Source of the DNA: Lysobacterales bacterium
Lineage (GTDB): Bacteria; Pseudomonadota; Gammaproteobacteria; Xanthomonadales; Ahniellaceae
DNA length: 64,000 nt
Direction of reading: 5' to 3'
Assembly: GCA_016703225.1 (NCBI GenBank)
Contig: JADJCM010000002.1
Coordinates: 496,001 to 560,000 of the forward strand
This document shows positions 33,029 to 44,660 of the stretch, piece by piece (the first letter of the stretch is position 1; each line of letters begins with the position of its first letter). The translations under genes were made by a program, and so were the position numbers. The notes beneath the pieces are model-generated. The model worked only from the letters and a program-made list of their open reading frames with translations, was not told the origin of the DNA and did no database searches.

Positions 33029-34054
33029 ATGAATCAGCGCACCGCGACGACCTTGCTCACGGCCGTAGTGGGACTTGATGCTGCTGCAGCAGAGCAGACC
33101 GCCAAGAACGACTCGCTCGCCGATTTCGGCACGGCGGTGATCGTGCAGGGCTTCGTGCCCGGCGAGAAGGCGGCGTCGTGGCTGACCTCGCCCTGCAACG
33201 GCGATCTGCGTGCGGTTCAGGTGTTCTGGCGCTCGCCCGCGGGCACCACCGGTCAGACCCTCCACGCGGCTATCGAGATTTCGCGCTCGGGTACCTTCCC
33301 GACTCCGGGAACGCTGGCGCAGAGCATCGGCGGCCCGGTGCTCACCGACGCCGTGCTCAACGAGTTCCGCTATCTCGACGAGAACAGCACGGTGCCGTTG
33401 ATCGTGCCGGTGACCAGCAACGAGACCTTCGTCGTCGCGCTGGTGTTCGATGTCGGCATCGGCGCTGGCGATCCCAGCGTCGTGCGCGATACCGACGGCA
33501 ACCAGAGCGGGCGCAACGGTCTGTACGCGCAGATCGGCGCCGGCAGCTATGCTTGGTTCAACTCCTCCAGCCTCGGCGTCAATGGCGACTGGGTGATTCG
33601 GGCGGTCATCGATTGCGCGGTGGTGGCGCAGCAAGCCGATGTCGGCGTCGGCATCGCCGCGAGCCCCCTGCAGTACACCGCCGGCCAGCCATTGAGCTAC
33701 ACCATCGTCATCGACAACGCCGGCCCGGTGGCGGCGCCGAGCAACACCATCGTCGATATCTTCCCGGCCGCGTTCACCAGTCCAACCTGGACCTGCAGCG
33801 CCAGCCCCGGCGCCAGTTGTCCGGCGACGGGCAGCGGCAATATCACCAACGTCGTCGGGCTGCCGGTGGGCGGTCAGGTCACCTTCTCGGTCAACGGCAC
33901 GGTGGCGCCGGGCACCACCGGCACGCTGGTCAACAGCGTAACCGCAGTGGTCGGCGGTGGCGTCACCGACCCGATCGCGGGCAACAACACCGCAACCGCC
34001 AACACCGATGCCGCCGGTGCCGTGTTGCTGTTCCTGGATGGCTTCGAGGGTTGA
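33029..34054 (+). CDS. exported DUF11-domain protein with C-terminal DGFEG
   Basis: 341 residues. A short N-terminal leader (TATTLLTAVVGLDAAAAE) is followed by a beta-sandwich-like domain to about 195, then a DUF11/TIGR01451 Ig-like domain (about 205-330: YTAGQPLSYTIVIDNAGP, PAAFTSPTWTC, GGVTDPIAGNNTATA). The protein ends LLFLDGFEG. DUF11 domains are found in surface and adhesin-like proteins. Preceded by a GGAGG site; divergent from the Pmp-like gene. Confidence 0.78.
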   Translation: MNQRTATTLLTAVVGLDAAAAEQTAKNDSLADFGTAVIVQGFVPGEKAASWLTSPCNGDLRAVQVFWRSPAGTTGQTLHAAIEISRSGTFPTPGTLAQSIGGPVLTDAVLNEFRYLDENSTVPLIVPVTSNETFVVALVFDVGIGAGDPSVVRDTDGNQSGRNGLYAQIGAGSYAWFNSSSLGVNGDWVIRAVIDCAVVAQQADVGVGIAASPLQYTAGQPLSYTIVIDNAGPVAAPSNTIVDIFPAAFTSPTWTCSASPGASCPATGSGNITNVVGLPVGGQVTFSVNGTVAPGTTGTLVNSVTAVVGGGVTDPIAGNNTATANTDAAGAVLLFLDGFEG

Positions 34055-34130
34055 GCCGGTCGAGCGCTGTCATGCGCCGCCATTCTGGAACGCCACGCGG
34101 GCATGGCGCACGGCAGCGGATCTCTGCGCA

Positions 34131-35972
34131 TCAATCCTCGAAGCCATTCCGGTAGATCAAGTCCGCCAGCGACGGCACATGGTTGAGGGCGGTCAGGCGC
34201 ACCGTGTTCTGCGGCGATAGCGTCAACGTGTACTGGAACTCGGGCGCCAGGCCTTCGATGACCACCTGATAGCCTGCCAGCGTGTCGGTGAGCGTGCCGC
34301 CGACCGTGATCAAGTCGAAGCTGTCGCCAGCGAAGGGCGAGTAGCCATCGCGGAAGTTGACGCGCAGCACGCCGAACGGGCGCAGATTGCCGGCGACCTG
34401 GACCTGCGCGTACTGGGTCAACGGGGCCGGCCCGCCGATCGAGATGCGCGTGGTCGGCAGCGGCGGATTGCTGCCGTTCTGCAACAGCGTGCCGTTCACG
34501 GCGATGGCACCGAACGGTGCGCCCGGCTCCAGGCGTCCGCGTTGCTCGAAGGTCACGGCATCGACGCTGCCGACACCGGTCATGGCCGCGTCCTTGTCCA
34601 GGTACAGCAACGAACCGGTCACGTCGAGCGTGGCGCCATTGAGCATGCGGTACGTGCCGAAGAAGTACTGATAGGTGTCGAGCAGCAGGCGGCCGCCGTC
34701 GACATTGACCGTGCCGACGCCCTCCAGGCTGAGATTGCTCAGCGTCAGCGTTCCCGGTCCAGCCGGTTTGTTCATCACGCCGTCGATGTACAGGCGCACA
34801 TTGCCGATGCCGTTGATCACGCTGCCGTCGCTGGCGTCGAAGCTGCCTCCCGGCATCACCCGCACGCCACCGCCATCGAGGACGACCGTCGTTCCGTGCA
34901 GGCGGATGCTGCCGGCGCTTTCGAGTGCGTTGGTGATCGACTTCGGATCGGGCCCGACGATGTTGATCTCGCCATTGCTGCGGATGTACCCGTTGCCACC
35001 GATCACGCCGCCGGCGAACTCGAACAGGCCCGGTGCGAAGTTGATGACGCAGGCAGTGGTGGTGTCCGGCAGGCGCACGTCGCCCTGCATCTGGCCACCG
35101 GTTTCCAGGCGCACACGGCCGCTGCCGGTGCCCACGGTGGTGTAGACCTGCGTCGGTCCGGCTTGCGGGCACAGCAGCATCTTGCCGCCATCGCGGATCG
35201 CCAGGACCCCTCCACTGGCGACGTCGATGCTCCCGCCTTCGCTGATCAGCAGCGCATCGAAGCCGTCGGCGTCGGCGATCGCCAGCGTTCCATTCTGCAC
35301 CTCGATGCGCCCGGGGTAGACCGCCGAGGTGCCGAAGTTGCGCAGCGTGCCGTTGAACACCGAAGTGCCGGCGCCGGTCTTGCGCACGATGCCGTCGTTG
35401 ACGATCGCTACCAGGCCGCTGATCTGCCCGCTGCCGTCGAGGTGCACCAGCGCCGGCGTCGCGGTCGTCGTCAGGTTGCCGATCAGGCCGCCGCCATTGA
35501 CCTGGTTCCAGTACAGCCGGCCACCCGGTGCCACCCGCAGCGTGCCGTTGTTCTCGATCACGCTGCGGTAAGCCAGCAAGGGATTGGCCGTGATGTCGAG
35601 TTGGCCCTGGTTGGCCAGCGTGCCGCCGCCGTTGCAGCAGGCGTCGATGTTGCCGCCGCTCCACAGTCCGCCGCCGAAATTCAGCCGGAAGCCTTCGTAG
35701 ATGCCCATGCTGCCGCCGCTGACGATGTCCAGGCGACCAACCGACACCGGCGACGTGGCGGGCGGATTGGCGCCCTGGCCCCACAGGGTGGTGGTGTGCG
35801 CGATCACCCCGGTGTCGGCGGGGCCCGGAATGCCCGAGCCGCCCCAGGCGCAGCCATCGGGCGATGTGCACCAATAGACCCCGTTCTGCACCGTGGTGTA
35901 GGTGTCGGCAGCGGCCGCACCGCCCCAGATCAGGCAGATCAGCGCTGCCAGACGGCTGACTTTGGTGTTCAT
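34131..35972 (-). CDS. exported beta-strand-rich protein with C-terminal NGFED
   Basis: 613 residues with signal peptide (1-22). The body is a run of short beta-repeats with NxGxI/L and GGxxD/L turns, as in autotransporter-associated beta-solenoids (IVNDGIVRKTGAGTSVFNG, LRNFGTSAV). A C-terminal beta-domain ends LIYRNGFED. There is no translocator barrel, so it would leave the cell by another route or stay periplasmic. Divergent from the ECF sigma gene of module 2. The promoter region contains TTGTCAG (36050-36056 minus) but no clear CGTATG. Confidence 0.78.
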   Translation of the reverse strand: MNTKVSRLAALICLIWGGAAAADTYTTVQNGVYWCTSPDGCAWGGSGIPGPADTGVIAHTTTLWGQGANPPATSPVSVGRLDIVSGGSMGIYEGFRLNFGGGLWSGGNIDACCNGGGTLANQGQLDITANPLLAYRSVIENNGTLRVAPGGRLYWNQVNGGGLIGNLTTTATPALVHLDGSGQISGLVAIVNDGIVRKTGAGTSVFNGTLRNFGTSAVYPGRIEVQNGTLAIADADGFDALLISEGGSIDVASGGVLAIRDGGKMLLCPQAGPTQVYTTVGTGSGRVRLETGGQMQGDVRLPDTTTACVINFAPGLFEFAGGVIGGNGYIRSNGEINIVGPDPKSITNALESAGSIRLHGTTVVLDGGGVRVMPGGSFDASDGSVINGIGNVRLYIDGVMNKPAGPGTLTLSNLSLEGVGTVNVDGGRLLLDTYQYFFGTYRMLNGATLDVTGSLLYLDKDAAMTGVGSVDAVTFEQRGRLEPGAPFGAIAVNGTLLQNGSNPPLPTTRISIGGPAPLTQYAQVQVAGNLRPFGVLRVNFRDGYSPFAGDSFDLITVGGTLTDTLAGYQVVIEGLAPEFQYTLTLSPQNTVRLTALNHVPSLADLIYRNGFED

Positions 35973-36172
35973 CTCGGTGTTTCCTCGCCGGGTCGGGACG
36001 ACCCTCTGTCCCATGGATGCGTGGCGAGGCGCCGAAATGTCTCATGTGCCTGACAATTGCTCGGCGGAGGGCACCCGCCCGAGGTCGCGGCAGCGCTTTC
36101 CGCCCTGTCGCGAAGCGCGCACAATCGCCACGGCAACAAATTGTTCAGCGGAGGTGCGACATCGAAGCGCCA

Positions 36173-36717
36173 GTGACCGATTGGCTGAAACTGTGGCGCG
36201 GCGGGCAGGGCGAGGCCTTCGCTGCGGTGTTGCCGGCCGTCTATCAGGAACTGCGCCAAGTGGCCGCGCGCGCGCTGCGTCGCGAGTCCGGCGCGTCCAC
36301 GCTGCAGCCGACGGCGCTGGTCCACGAAGCCTGGTTGCGCCTCGCGCAGGTGCGCCCGGCAGACTGGCAGGACCGTCGGCACTTCGTCGCCGGCGCCGCA
36401 CGACTGATGCGCCAGATCCTGATCGACCATGCGCGCGCCGCCGCCACCGACAAGCGCGCCGGTGGCGAGCGCGTCGACCTGTCGCGGCTCGATCTCGCAG
36501 CCAGTCCTGAACCCGTCGATCTGCTGGCGCTGGAGCAGGCGCTGGAGCGACTCGAACAGGTCGATCCGCGCAAGGCGCAGCTGGTCGAGCTGCGGGTCTT
36601 CGCCGGGCTGGATTTCGAAGAGATCGGTGACGCGCTTGGCGTGTCGCGCGCTACCCTGCACCGCGACTGGCGCGGCGCGCGTGCATTCCTGTATCGCTGC
36701 CTGAGCGACAGCGCCGC

Positions 36718-36721
<4 letters not shown>
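36173..36721 (+). CDS. ECF sigma factor, TIGR02999/ECF43-like (module 2)
   Basis: 182 residues with region 2 (QPTALVHEAWLRLAQ, then HFVAGAARLMRQILIDHAR) and region 4 (LVELRVFAGLDFEEIGDALG, then TLHRDWRGARAFLYRCL). In place of the acidic DAED it has QPTA with Thr47. GTG at 36173 is the only standard start giving family length; a GGAGG at 36150-36154 lies oddly far from it, at a spacing that would fit an ATC codon at 36161 instead. Its stop overlaps the kinase start in an ATGA arrangement. Confidence 0.85.
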
Positions 36722-39090
<2,369 letters not shown>

Positions 39091-39150
39091 GAGTTCGGGA
39101 ACACGGAAGCAGAGCGAGCGGGTCCTCACCCGCGTGCTGGGGCGCGCACG

Positions 39151-41238
39151 TCACTCGAAGCCGTCTTTCATCAGCGAGCCGCGACAGAGATCTTCGGCGA
39201 GACGCGGGTCGACCAGCACGAAGAATCGGCTGCCGCTCAGGATCGGCGTGCTCGGTGATTCGGACTGGATGAACCAGCGTTGCAATCCGGTTTCGTAATG
39301 CGCGGAGACGTAGGGCACCGGTGTGCTGCCGCCGGCATCGACCGAGACATGCGGGCTGGCGCAGGGAACACCATTCAGGCGCGGATGGTCGAGCAGGGTG
39401 AGGGCCGGCACCGGTTGATTGGCCGGCGTGGCGACATGCACGAAGGCGTTGGCGCTGGCCGGCTGCAGGTAGACCGCGAAGTGGAGCCCGAGCGCCAGGG
39501 TGCCGCCGTCGGTGGTGCGCAGTCGCCAGCTGCCGCCGACGTGCGCGGCGCCGACCGGACGCAGGCCGGGCGCGCTGCCGTTCTCGGCCGGGCTGACCAG
39601 GAAGATGGCGTCGGCCGGCGCATTGGCCAACGTGCTGGGCAAGCTGCTGCCGGTGGCGCCATACGCGTTGGCGGATGACGTGGTGTGGGTTGCGAGGCCG
39701 GTGCCGCCGCTGCTGACCAGCAGATGGAAGCCCGCTCGCGCCGGCACATCGACCTGGTTCTGCGCGTAGAGATAGGGCGCCAGACCGGGGGTGATCGGGC
39801 CGAGCGTGATCGGATGGGCGTTCAACACGATGCCGTCCTGGCGCAGGCCGTCGCCGCGGGTGAATTGCAGGTTGAACGGCGTGTCGCCGATGCCAGCGAC
39901 GCCGAACAGGCCGAGCTGCGCACTGGTGATGGCTTGATCGATCGTGCTGCTGAAGTCGCCGTACTCGAACGCGCCGATGTCGATCTGCGCTTCGCGCCAG
40001 CGGCGCATGCCATCGCCGTCGATCGGCAGCACCAGGCCGGTATTGATCGGGTCGGTGTTGGTGTAGGCAGAAAGGTCACCGACGTTGCGCAGCGGTGAGT
40101 CCGCACCCAGGCGGTGATGGCTGCCTTGGGTCCGCGGGTCGGCGGTGATCGTGTTCGGCCCCGGCGTGAACACATTGCCGCCGACGTTGAAGATGGCGTT
40201 GCTCTGGTTGCTGACCGCGCGCCCGGCGCCGAGCGGCGCAACGATGACGCCGTACGCGGGATGGTCGCGCAGCAGGTTGTTGGCGAAGCTCGCGTCGATG
40301 CCCACGGCTTCGCCGCTGGAGGTGCCGATGCGCAGTCCGCTCCTGCCACCGACCAGGGTGTTGTTGACGATGCGCGCCCGTACATCGGCGCTGCTGCCGG
40401 CGTTGATCCACAGGTTGCTGGCGAGCGAGTTGCCGTCCGCCTTGAGTACCGTCAGGTTGTTGGCGATGCGCGTCCGGATCGACGCCGCCCCGGAGGCATT
40501 GATCGAGATGCCGCCGCACATGCGCGCCAGTTCGCCGCGTGCGGGATCCGGCAGGATCTGGTTGCGCTCGACCAGCAGCTGACTGGGTGATGCATTTGAT
40601 TCGACCTGCAAGGCGATGCCACGGCGGCCGAAGCCTTCGCCGTTCTCGGCACTGTCGCCCTTGGCCGAGATGAGGTTGTCGAGCACACGCGCCTGCAAGA
40701 CCACATCCGGGCCCTGGGCGACAACGCTGACGCCGCTGCCGCCCGCGCGCGCCACCTGCAGCTGGTTGCGCTCGATCAGCACGTTCATCGAGTAGTCCGG
40801 GACGTCGTAGCCGAAGCCCACCAGAAAGATGGCGGTCGACTCGCTCTGCGCGAGGATGACGTTGTTGCGGATCGTGATCGATCCGGCGGTCAGGACCGTG
40901 ATTTCGATGCCGCCATCGAGAAAGCGCAGCCCCTCGACGCGCACATCGTATGGCGTTGCGCTGCCCGCCTGGAGTCGCAGCCGCCGACCTGCGGCAAAAG
41001 TCGCGGAGATGCCGGCGCCGGCGCGCACCGATACCGCCTTGCTGATGCCATTGTCGACCTCGTCGATCGGCGCGGCGCTGACGATCTCGATGGTGTCGCC
41101 ATCGTCGGCGCCATTGGCGCAGGCGTGGAACGTGCCCGCGCAGATGCCGCTGCCCGGCCAGGGACGAACCACGGCGGCGGCATCGGCGGCGATCAACAGC
41201 AGGGCGATCGGCAGCAGGCGACGAAGCAGCAAGGGCAT
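39151..41238 (-). CDS. exported right-handed beta-helix/DUF7452 protein with terminal KDGFE
   Basis: 695 residues, signal peptide 1-22. A beta-helix of about 380 residues (VLIERNQLQV, RIANNLTV, RIVNNTLVGG) is followed by a choice-of-anchor-like segment (DIGAFEYGD) and two DUF7452-like modules (LYAQNQVDVPARAGFHLLVS; FVHVATPAN, LDHPRLNGVP). The protein ends LMKDGFE. It resembles the frameshifted protein at 10533-12520 over its whole length. A weaker version of the shared promoter, ATGTCGG-N18-GCTATG, lies upstream at 41265-41295. Confidence 0.82.
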   Translation of the reverse strand: MPLLLRRLLPIALLLIAADAAAVVRPWPGSGICAGTFHACANGADDGDTIEIVSAAPIDEVDNGISKAVSVRAGAGISATFAAGRRLRLQAGSATPYDVRVEGLRFLDGGIEITVLTAGSITIRNNVILAQSESTAIFLVGFGYDVPDYSMNVLIERNQLQVARAGGSGVSVVAQGPDVVLQARVLDNLISAKGDSAENGEGFGRRGIALQVESNASPSQLLVERNQILPDPARGELARMCGGISINASGAASIRTRIANNLTVLKADGNSLASNLWINAGSSADVRARIVNNTLVGGRSGLRIGTSSGEAVGIDASFANNLLRDHPAYGVIVAPLGAGRAVSNQSNAIFNVGGNVFTPGPNTITADPRTQGSHHRLGADSPLRNVGDLSAYTNTDPINTGLVLPIDGDGMRRWREAQIDIGAFEYGDFSSTIDQAITSAQLGLFGVAGIGDTPFNLQFTRGDGLRQDGIVLNAHPITLGPITPGLAPYLYAQNQVDVPARAGFHLLVSSGGTGLATHTTSSANAYGATGSSLPSTLANAPADAIFLVSPAENGSAPGLRPVGAAHVGGSWRLRTTDGGTLALGLHFAVYLQPASANAFVHVATPANQPVPALTLLDHPRLNGVPCASPHVSVDAGGSTPVPYVSAHYETGLQRWFIQSESPSTPILSGSRFFVLVDPRLAEDLCRGSLMKDGFE

Positions 41239-41304
41239 GGCGAACTCCGGGCGGATGTTCGCTGCATAGCGTCATTTGCGCCCGATAGCCGACATCGACG
41301 CCTC

Positions 41305-42741
41305 TCAGCGCAGGGTGGACTCGAAGCCGTCGCGGAACACGGCACCCGCATCGCGCTCGTCGGCGCCGATGTCGAAGGGCGCGGTTCGCACGTCGCGGTC
41401 GATGTCGTCGCCGACCTCGGCGACCACGGTGCCGGCGTCGATCGCGGCGCTGCCGGCGACCAGATGGCCGTCAGCGGCGACGGCAGTGGCAGCTTCGGCG
41501 CTGTGCGCGTCGCTGTTCTCCTCGGCTCGCCAGGCAGCGAAGCCGCCGCCGTTGTCGAGGCTGCTGCCCGGTCGGGTATCGAAAAAGTTGCAGGCGCCGG
41601 TGCTGTCGTGGAAGCGGTTGTAGTCGCTGCCCGGGCTGCCGCTGAGGCCATACAGGCCGCCCGGTTCGATCTCGTCCAGCCAGCGGATGCCGACGCAGTC
41701 GCCGCCCGACTGCAGCACCAGGTTGTTGATCAGGCGCGGGTTCACGCTCGGTGGCCGGCCTGCGATCGGGTCCCAGTCCTGCAGCGTGACGCCGAAGTAG
41801 AGCGCGGCGTGGCCGAGGCTGGCGGTGCGGATCAGCGTGTTGTTGGCGACCAGCGCGTTCTGTGCGGCATACAGGCCGATGCCCGAGTAGCCGGTGTCGA
41901 TCACGATGTTGTTGCGCACGACACCGCGGATCGCTTCGTAGTAGAGCGGGTTGGCGACAGTGTCGAAGAACTCGGGGCTGGTGTCGAAGCCGACCAGAAT
42001 GCCGGCGGCGCCGGCGCGCTCGATGCGGTTGCGTTCCACGACCACGTCGCTGGCGCCGCCCTTGAAGTACAGGCCGGTGGTCGCGGTGTCGTGGATGTGG
42101 CTGTCGGCGACGCGCATGCGCGAGCCGTTGACGTTGTCGATGCCCTCGGCGTTCATGTCGTCGAGCGGTGTGCCCGGCGGATAGCGGCGACCGCTGTGAT
42201 CGATCTCGCAACGGCGGATGGTCACGTCGTTCGACTTCGGCGTGATCTTGATCGCGTCGCGGCCGCTGTCGTGGATGCGGCAGTCTTCGATCAGGATGTT
42301 CGAGGCGCCGTGGCCGGTCGGGTTACTGGTGGAGTCCCAGTCGGTCTGCAGGAACAGCGCGTAGTAGTAGCCGCCCGAGATCTCGAGGTTGGACAGCGTG
42401 CTACCGCTGGCGTCGGGGTCGATCTGTACCGTCACCGTGTCCAGGGTGTTGATGTCGCAGTGGAGATGCGCGCGTTCGCCCGGCGGCGAGCGCAGCGTCA
42501 GCGGCAGGCGCAGGCGCACCTCGCATTCGTTGTAGGTGTTGTTGCCGACCGGGCCGCGCACGGTGACCACGTCTCCCGCCGTGAGCAGGCCAAGCCCCGG
42601 GTCGAGCACGTGGCCGAGTGTGCGAAACGGCGCCGCCACCGAGCCGGTTCCGGTGGCGTCGTTGCCGCTGGTGGAGACGAACCACTCGGCGGCATGGACC
42701 GGCAGCGACAGCGTGAGCAGTGCGGCGATCAGCGAGCGCAT
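41305..42741 (-). CDS. exported right-handed parallel beta-helix protein (PL6/PL9-like) with DGFE motif
   Basis: 478 residues, signal peptide 1-18. It begins with a DUF1565-like strand (EWFVSTSGNDATGTG then AAPFRTLGHVL) and continues as a right-handed parallel beta-helix (NILIEDCRIHDSGRDAIKIT, VVVERNRIERAG, ALVANNTLIRT) of the kind seen in polysaccharide lyases and epimerases. The conserved Lys/Arg pairs of active lyases cannot be judged by eye. The end reads AVFRDGFESTLR. Divergent from the ECF gene of module 3; promoter motif at 42769-42797. Confidence 0.8.
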   Translation of the reverse strand: MRSLIAALLTLSLPVHAAEWFVSTSGNDATGTGSVAAPFRTLGHVLDPGLGLLTAGDVVTVRGPVGNNTYNECEVRLRLPLTLRSPPGERAHLHCDINTLDTVTVQIDPDASGSTLSNLEISGGYYYALFLQTDWDSTSNPTGHGASNILIEDCRIHDSGRDAIKITPKSNDVTIRRCEIDHSGRRYPPGTPLDDMNAEGIDNVNGSRMRVADSHIHDTATTGLYFKGGASDVVVERNRIERAGAAGILVGFDTSPEFFDTVANPLYYEAIRGVVRNNIVIDTGYSGIGLYAAQNALVANNTLIRTASLGHAALYFGVTLQDWDPIAGRPPSVNPRLINNLVLQSGGDCVGIRWLDEIEPGGLYGLSGSPGSDYNRFHDSTGACNFFDTRPGSSLDNGGGFAAWRAEENSDAHSAEAATAVAADGHLVAGSAAIDAGTVVAEVGDDIDRDVRTAPFDIGADERDAGAVFRDGFESTLR

Positions 42742-42768
42742 GGCAATCTCCGTGGGTGTTGTAGCGGA

Positions 42769-42797
42769 CATACGCCGTTTCCGGGTTGAGCTGACAT
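42769..42797 (-). promoter_or_regulatory. shared ECF-type promoter motif upstream of the PL6/9-like protein
   Basis: Minus strand ATGTCAG (42797-42791), 16 bases, CGTATG (42774-42769); start codon at 42741. It lies in the divergent spacer between this gene and the ECF sigma gene of module 3. Confidence 0.62.
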
Positions 42798-42827
42798 TAG
42801 ACTCGCGGCGTGGGCACGGGAGGCAGG

Positions 42828-43385
42828 ATGCAGGCGGGCGAGGTCACGGAGTTGGTGCAACGCTGGGGCGCGGGCGATGGCGACGCGCTCGCGGCCCTGT
42901 TGCCGCTGGTCTACGCCGACCTGCGCCGGCTCGCGGCGCAGCAGCTGCGCGCCAACGTCGGCCACGACACGCTGCAACCGACCGCGCTGGTCAATGACGT
43001 ATTCGTACGCCTGCTCGGCGCCAGCCGCATCGACATCGGCGATCGCAAGCACTTCTTCACCACCGCGGCCAAGTTGATGCGCCAGGTACTGGTCGATCGC
43101 GCCCGCGCCAAGGCGCGCGACAAGCGCGGCGGCGACTGGCAGCGCGTCGAACTGGTCGAGGCCGCAGCCCTGCCGATCGATGCCGACACCGACCTTCCGG
43201 CGCTGGACGAAGCCTTGCGCCGGCTCGCGCTGCTCGATGCACGCGTCGCCGAAGTGGTCGAACTGCGCTGCTTCGGCGGCCTCGAAGTGAGCGAAGTCGC
43301 GACCCTGCTCGGGCTCGACGAGCGCACCGTCTACCGCGACTGGGCGATGGCGCGGGCCTGGCTGCGGCAGCAGTTGGCGGGTTGA
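42828..43385 (+). CDS. ECF sigma factor, TIGR02999/ECF43-like (module 3)
   Basis: 185 residues. Region 2: QPTALVNDVFVRLLG with Thr52 in the place of the acidic motif, then HFFTTAAKLMRQVLVDRAR. Region 4: VVELRCFGGLEVSEVATLLG then TVYRDWAMARAWLRQQLAG. ATG at 42828 is preceded by GGGAGG and was preferred to GTG at 42810. The last 84 bases including the stop are duplicated 1275 bp downstream, after the nuclease gene. The kinase gene that should follow directly is therefore displaced by about 1.3 kb. Confidence 0.88.
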   Translation: MQAGEVTELVQRWGAGDGDALAALLPLVYADLRRLAAQQLRANVGHDTLQPTALVNDVFVRLLGASRIDIGDRKHFFTTAAKLMRQVLVDRARAKARDKRGGDWQRVELVEAAALPIDADTDLPALDEALRRLALLDARVAEVVELRCFGGLEVSEVATLLGLDERTVYRDWAMARAWLRQQLAG

Positions 43386-43386
43386 G
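43303..43386 (+). repeat. direct repeat, upstream copy (ECF sigma 3' end)
   Basis: 84 bp from within the LLGLDERT codons to one base past the ECF stop. It matches 44578-44661 with four differences, all at third codon positions that do not change the amino acid. Confidence 0.9.
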
Positions 43387-43491
43387 ACATGGAGGACGAT
43401 TGAATATGGCCAGGGTTCGCTTGAAGGGCACACCCGTGATCGCCATCCGCGGCACTGATTGGGGCGCGCGGCGACTGCAAGGAGCAGACGC

Positions 43492-44517
43492 ATGAACGAA
43501 CATCCCGCCAAGTCATCGCGTCTGTTCGAGGATGTCGTCGCCATCCTGCGGGATGCCCGCAGGATGGCCTACACCGCAGCCAATGCCGCCATGGTGGACG
43601 CTTACTGGCGCATCGGGCGTCGTATCGTCGAGGAAGAGCAAGGCGGAGCCGCCCGCGCCGAATATGGCAGCCAGCTCATCCGCCATCTCGCGCGTGCGCT
43701 CGGCGAGGAACTCGGCAGCGGAATGTCCGTCGCCAACCTCAGGAATTTCAGGCAGTTCTACCTGAGCTTCCCCGATGCGGAAAAGCGCTACGCACTGCGT
43801 AGCGAATTGAGCTGGACGCACTGGCGCCTCGTCATGCGGGTCGACGATCCGAAAGCTAGGGACTACTACATCCAGGAAACTGCCCGCCAGCAATGGACTT
43901 CCCGCGCCCTGCAGCGGGCCATCGAGACCCGCAGCTTCGAACGGCTGCTGCAGGCCCCCGAGTCCGTTGCTCCGGCAATGCCGGAGGCCAATCCAAAGCA
44001 GCTCCTGAAGGACCCCTACATCCTCGAGTTCCTCGATCTGCCAGAACAGCCGTCACCCAGCGAACGCCAGCTGGAAGATGCCCTCGTCGTCCGCTTGCGC
44101 GACTTCCTCATGGAACTCGGTCGTGGCTTTTCCTTCGTTGGCCGCCAGTTCCGCATCAGCACCGAGACGGCTCACTTCTACATTGATCTCGTCTTCTACA
44201 ACTACCTCATCAAGTGCTTTGTCCTGATCGACCTGAAGACGAAGAAGCTGACCCACGGCGACATCGGGCAGATGGACATGTATGTCAGGATGTTCGATGA
44301 CCTCAAACGCGGTGAGGGTGACAACCCCACGCTCGGCATCATCCTCTGCGCGGACAAGGACGAGACCCTTGTCCGTTACTCCGTGCTCAGCGAGAGCCAG
44401 CAGCTCTTTGCCTCCAAGTACCGCCTCGTCCTGCCCAGCGAAGAGGAACTCCAGAACGAGCTCGAACGTCGCCACATTCTCGATTGGCCGCGACACGAGG
44501 GGATCTGCGATCCATGA
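43492..44517 (+). CDS. PDDEXK nuclease domain protein, YhcG/DUF1016 family
   Basis: 341 residues: an N-terminal DUF1016 DNA-binding-like half (VDAYWRIGRRIVEEEQGGAA, LRNFRQFYLSFP, LSWTHWRLVMRVDDPKARDYY) and a C-terminal PDDEXK nuclease fold with YIDLVFYN and VLIDLKTKKLTHGDIGQMDMYV, which supply the D-x-K core. The family is often linked to restriction or mobile islands. ATG at 43492 follows AAGGAG. It sits alone between two copies of the ECF 3' end, splitting an ECF-kinase pair. Its stop overlaps the start of a 48-codon frame made of the repeat. Confidence 0.92.
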   Translation: MNEHPAKSSRLFEDVVAILRDARRMAYTAANAAMVDAYWRIGRRIVEEEQGGAARAEYGSQLIRHLARALGEELGSGMSVANLRNFRQFYLSFPDAEKRYALRSELSWTHWRLVMRVDDPKARDYYIQETARQQWTSRALQRAIETRSFERLLQAPESVAPAMPEANPKQLLKDPYILEFLDLPEQPSPSERQLEDALVVRLRDFLMELGRGFSFVGRQFRISTETAHFYIDLVFYNYLIKCFVLIDLKTKKLTHGDIGQMDMYVRMFDDLKRGEGDNPTLGIILCADKDETLVRYSVLSESQQLFASKYRLVLPSEEELQNELERRHILDWPRHEGICDP

Positions 44518-44660
44518 GCGCGCCGTCCAGTGTCACCCTGCGCAGTTGCAGCTCGGACGCGTCGTTCGGTCATCCGGCCCTGCTCGGCCTCGACGAACGC
44601 ACTGTCTACCGCGACTGGGCGATGGCGCGGGCCTGGCTGCGCCAGCAGTTGGCGGGTTGA
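44514..44660 (+). CDS. 48-residue frame carrying a duplicated sigma region-4 recognition helix
   Basis: ATG overlaps the nuclease stop (ATGA). The first 21 residues are unlike the ECF except for V-x-LR at the same position; the last 27 (from LLGLDERTVYRDW to QQLAG) are identical to the ECF C-terminus. All four base differences from the ECF copy are synonymous. The kinase start follows 3 nt after its stop. It is either a decayed remnant that keeps the ECF-kinase junction or a small translated protein. Confidence 0.45.
   Translation: MSAPSSVTLRSCSSDASFGHPALLGLDERTVYRDWAMARAWLRQQLAG

Noticed and set aside
34131..35972. Shared CGTATG promoter for the solenoid protein
   Set aside because: TTGTCAG is present at the expected place but no CGTATG-like box follows at 16-18 bases, so it was left out of the motif set.
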